Origin: JBOGEB01 sp050743125
GTDB lineage: Bacteria; Actinomycetota; Nitriliruptoria; Euzebyales; Egibacteraceae
Assembly: GCA_050743125.1 (NCBI GenBank)
Contig: JBOGEB010000057.1
Location: 1-23,209, forward strand
Direction: 5' to 3'
DNA: 23,209 nt
The notes under the pieces are model-generated. The model did not search any database. It was not told the origin of the DNA and was given only the letters and a program-made list of their open reading frames with translations. This document shows, piece after piece, positions 22,578-23,209 of the stretch (position 1 is its first letter; the number at the start of each line of letters is the position of its first letter). Position numbers and translations under genes: made by a program.

Positions 22578-22996
22578 AGCCCGCTGCTGGTGGTCCGGTC
22601 TCGGGCAGTCCTCCACGTAGGCCCGCCAGCCGGGCGGCAGGGTCGGGGAGAGCATGAGCTCCCGCCGGCCGGCGGGAGCTCGGCTACCGCGGCGGCGCGA
22701 GCCCGGGCCGTGGCGCTGGGGAAGGGCGGGCGGCCGGTGAGCACCTGGCACGCGGTGACGCCGAAGGCCCAGATGTCCGCGGTGATGCGGGTCGCCGCAC
22801 CGCGCTCGTCCAGGGCTCGCTCCAGCGCTCCGCGGGCAGGTGATCAGTGGACCGGTTGGCGGCAGACGGCCGTGGGTCCCCTCCAGCTCGGTCGCGGGCT
22901 CGAAGTCGGCGAGTCGCAGCGAGCCGTCATGGTCAGCGTGTTGTTGGGCTTGAGGTCCCGTGCGCCCGCCTCGACGCGTGCGTGTGCATCAGCTCC
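22578..22996 (-). pseudogene. Degenerate Ser/Thr protein kinase fragment
   Basis: Kinase subdomains can be read in order on the minus strand but in changing frames: ELMHTHA (22995-22975); ARDLKPNNTL near 22960, the catalytic loop with HRD changed to ARD; SLRLADFEPATELEGTHG near 22900, with DFG changed to DFE; PAERWSEPW near 22820, APE-like; TADIWAFGVTACQVLTG and RPPFPSATARARAAAVAE (about 22690-22785); then LMLSPTLPPGWRAYVEDC (about 22600-22655). At least four frame changes and the loss of two key catalytic residues show that this is a dead remnant. The N-lobe with its ATP-binding loop is not visible. Two perfect palindromes interrupt or border its 3' part. Confidence 0.75.
22656..22681. repeat. 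26-bp perfect palindrome inside the kinase remnant
   Basis: GAGCTCCCGCCGG followed directly by its reverse complement CCGGCGGGAGCTC. It begins and ends with GAGCTC. On the minus strand, kinase-like sense runs up to one GAGCTC (AVAEL) and resumes in another frame at the other (ELMLSPTLPPGW). The positions differ by 20 bases, so a 20-bp insertion carrying a duplicated GAGCTC would explain both palindrome and frameshift. Confidence 0.8.
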
Positions 22997-23099
22997 TTGC
23001 AGGTTTCGGGTCTTGGTATTTGTGGAGTTTCGTGTTTTTGGGTGTTTGGCTCGGCTGGTGTGGTGACGGTGGGGGAGGCGGCGATTGCCACGGCGGGGC

Positions 23100-23207
23100 T
23101 CAGTTGCCGCGCTGTCGGTCGTCTGGCTCGACGATCTGCAGTGACAGGGCTTGCAGCTGTGACACCAATGCCCTGAGCGTGCGGGCGTTGTCGGACCATG
23201 CTTGGCA
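23100..23207 (-). CDS. C-terminal end of an unidentified protein (cut by window edge)
   Basis: Reading leftward from the right edge, one minus-strand frame is open for 35 codons and ends at TGA (23102-23100). The peptide contains AWSDNARTLRALVSQLQ, then ALSLQIVEPDD, which looks like an amphipathic helix at the end of a real protein. The other two frames read poorly. The family cannot be told. The stretch from 23016 to 23099 between this stop and the kinase remnant holds nothing I recognise. Confidence 0.5.
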   Translation of the reverse strand, partial: CQAWSDNARTLRALVSQLQALSLQIVEPDDRQRGN

Positions 23208-23209
23208 GT

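Noticed and set aside
1..23209. CRISPR array, tRNA or rRNA genes, transposase
   Set aside because: No regularly spaced repeats, no cloverleaf-like or rRNA-like stretch and no DDE or recombinase motif were seen by eye; divergent tRNAs could still be missed without a covariance search.

Overview
The window is GC-rich throughout, uses GTG starts often, and carries a DUF222/13E12-type HNH endonuclease, a family concentrated in Actinomycetota. It also has a menaquinol-oxidising bc-type complex and System II (ResB/CcsB) cytochrome c maturation. An actinobacterium is therefore very likely. The split, b6f-like cytochrome b differs from the fused QcrB of mycobacteria and streptomycetes and hints at a deeper-branching class (for example Thermoleophilia-, Acidimicrobiia- or Nitriliruptoria-like). 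That class-level guess is weak.

Left part (about 1-9.2 kb), accessory or conflict-type genes: the start of a probable sigma factor leaves the left edge on the minus strand. Next comes a trypsin-like serine protease gene that has lost both its nucleophile and its reading frame, then an MBL-fold hydrolase and the HNH endonuclease. Divergent from the endonuclease is a very large CHAT protease - STAND NTPase - TPR protein. It is followed in another frame by an unrecognised ~168-residue domain and by an AlbA_2/HATPase regulator-like gene preceded by a perfect 11-bp inverted repeat. A second, truncated copy of the first 315 bp of the CHAT gene lies 5,670 bp downstream. This block resembles a predicted defence or programmed-response locus; no function is demonstrated.

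Middle part (9.4-15.6 kb), respiratory genes: a TlpA-type thioredoxin, then a tight same-strand run encoding a small membrane protein, a 2[4Fe-4S] ferredoxin, cytochrome b6-like and subunit IV-like proteins, a Rieske protein, a membrane-anchored dihaem cytochrome c and an uncharacterised membrane protein. Together they look like a quinol:electron-acceptor oxidoreductase with extra subunits. A convergent lipoprotein gene follows.

Right part (16.3-21.7 kb): a frameshifted AAA/DUF234 ATPase, then an intact cytochrome c biogenesis operon (TlpA/ResA-like, CcdA, ResB, CcsB). This operon would attach haem to the cytochrome c made by the middle cluster.

Right end (21.7-23.2 kb), decaying DNA: a broken DUF433-DUF5615 toxin-antitoxin pair, a multiply frameshifted Ser/Thr kinase remnant on the minus strand containing two perfect palindromes (44 and 26 bp), and the last 35 codons of another minus-strand gene. 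Clear frame lesions occur only in accessory genes; the respiratory and haem-attachment genes are all open. This favours real gene decay over random sequencing error.
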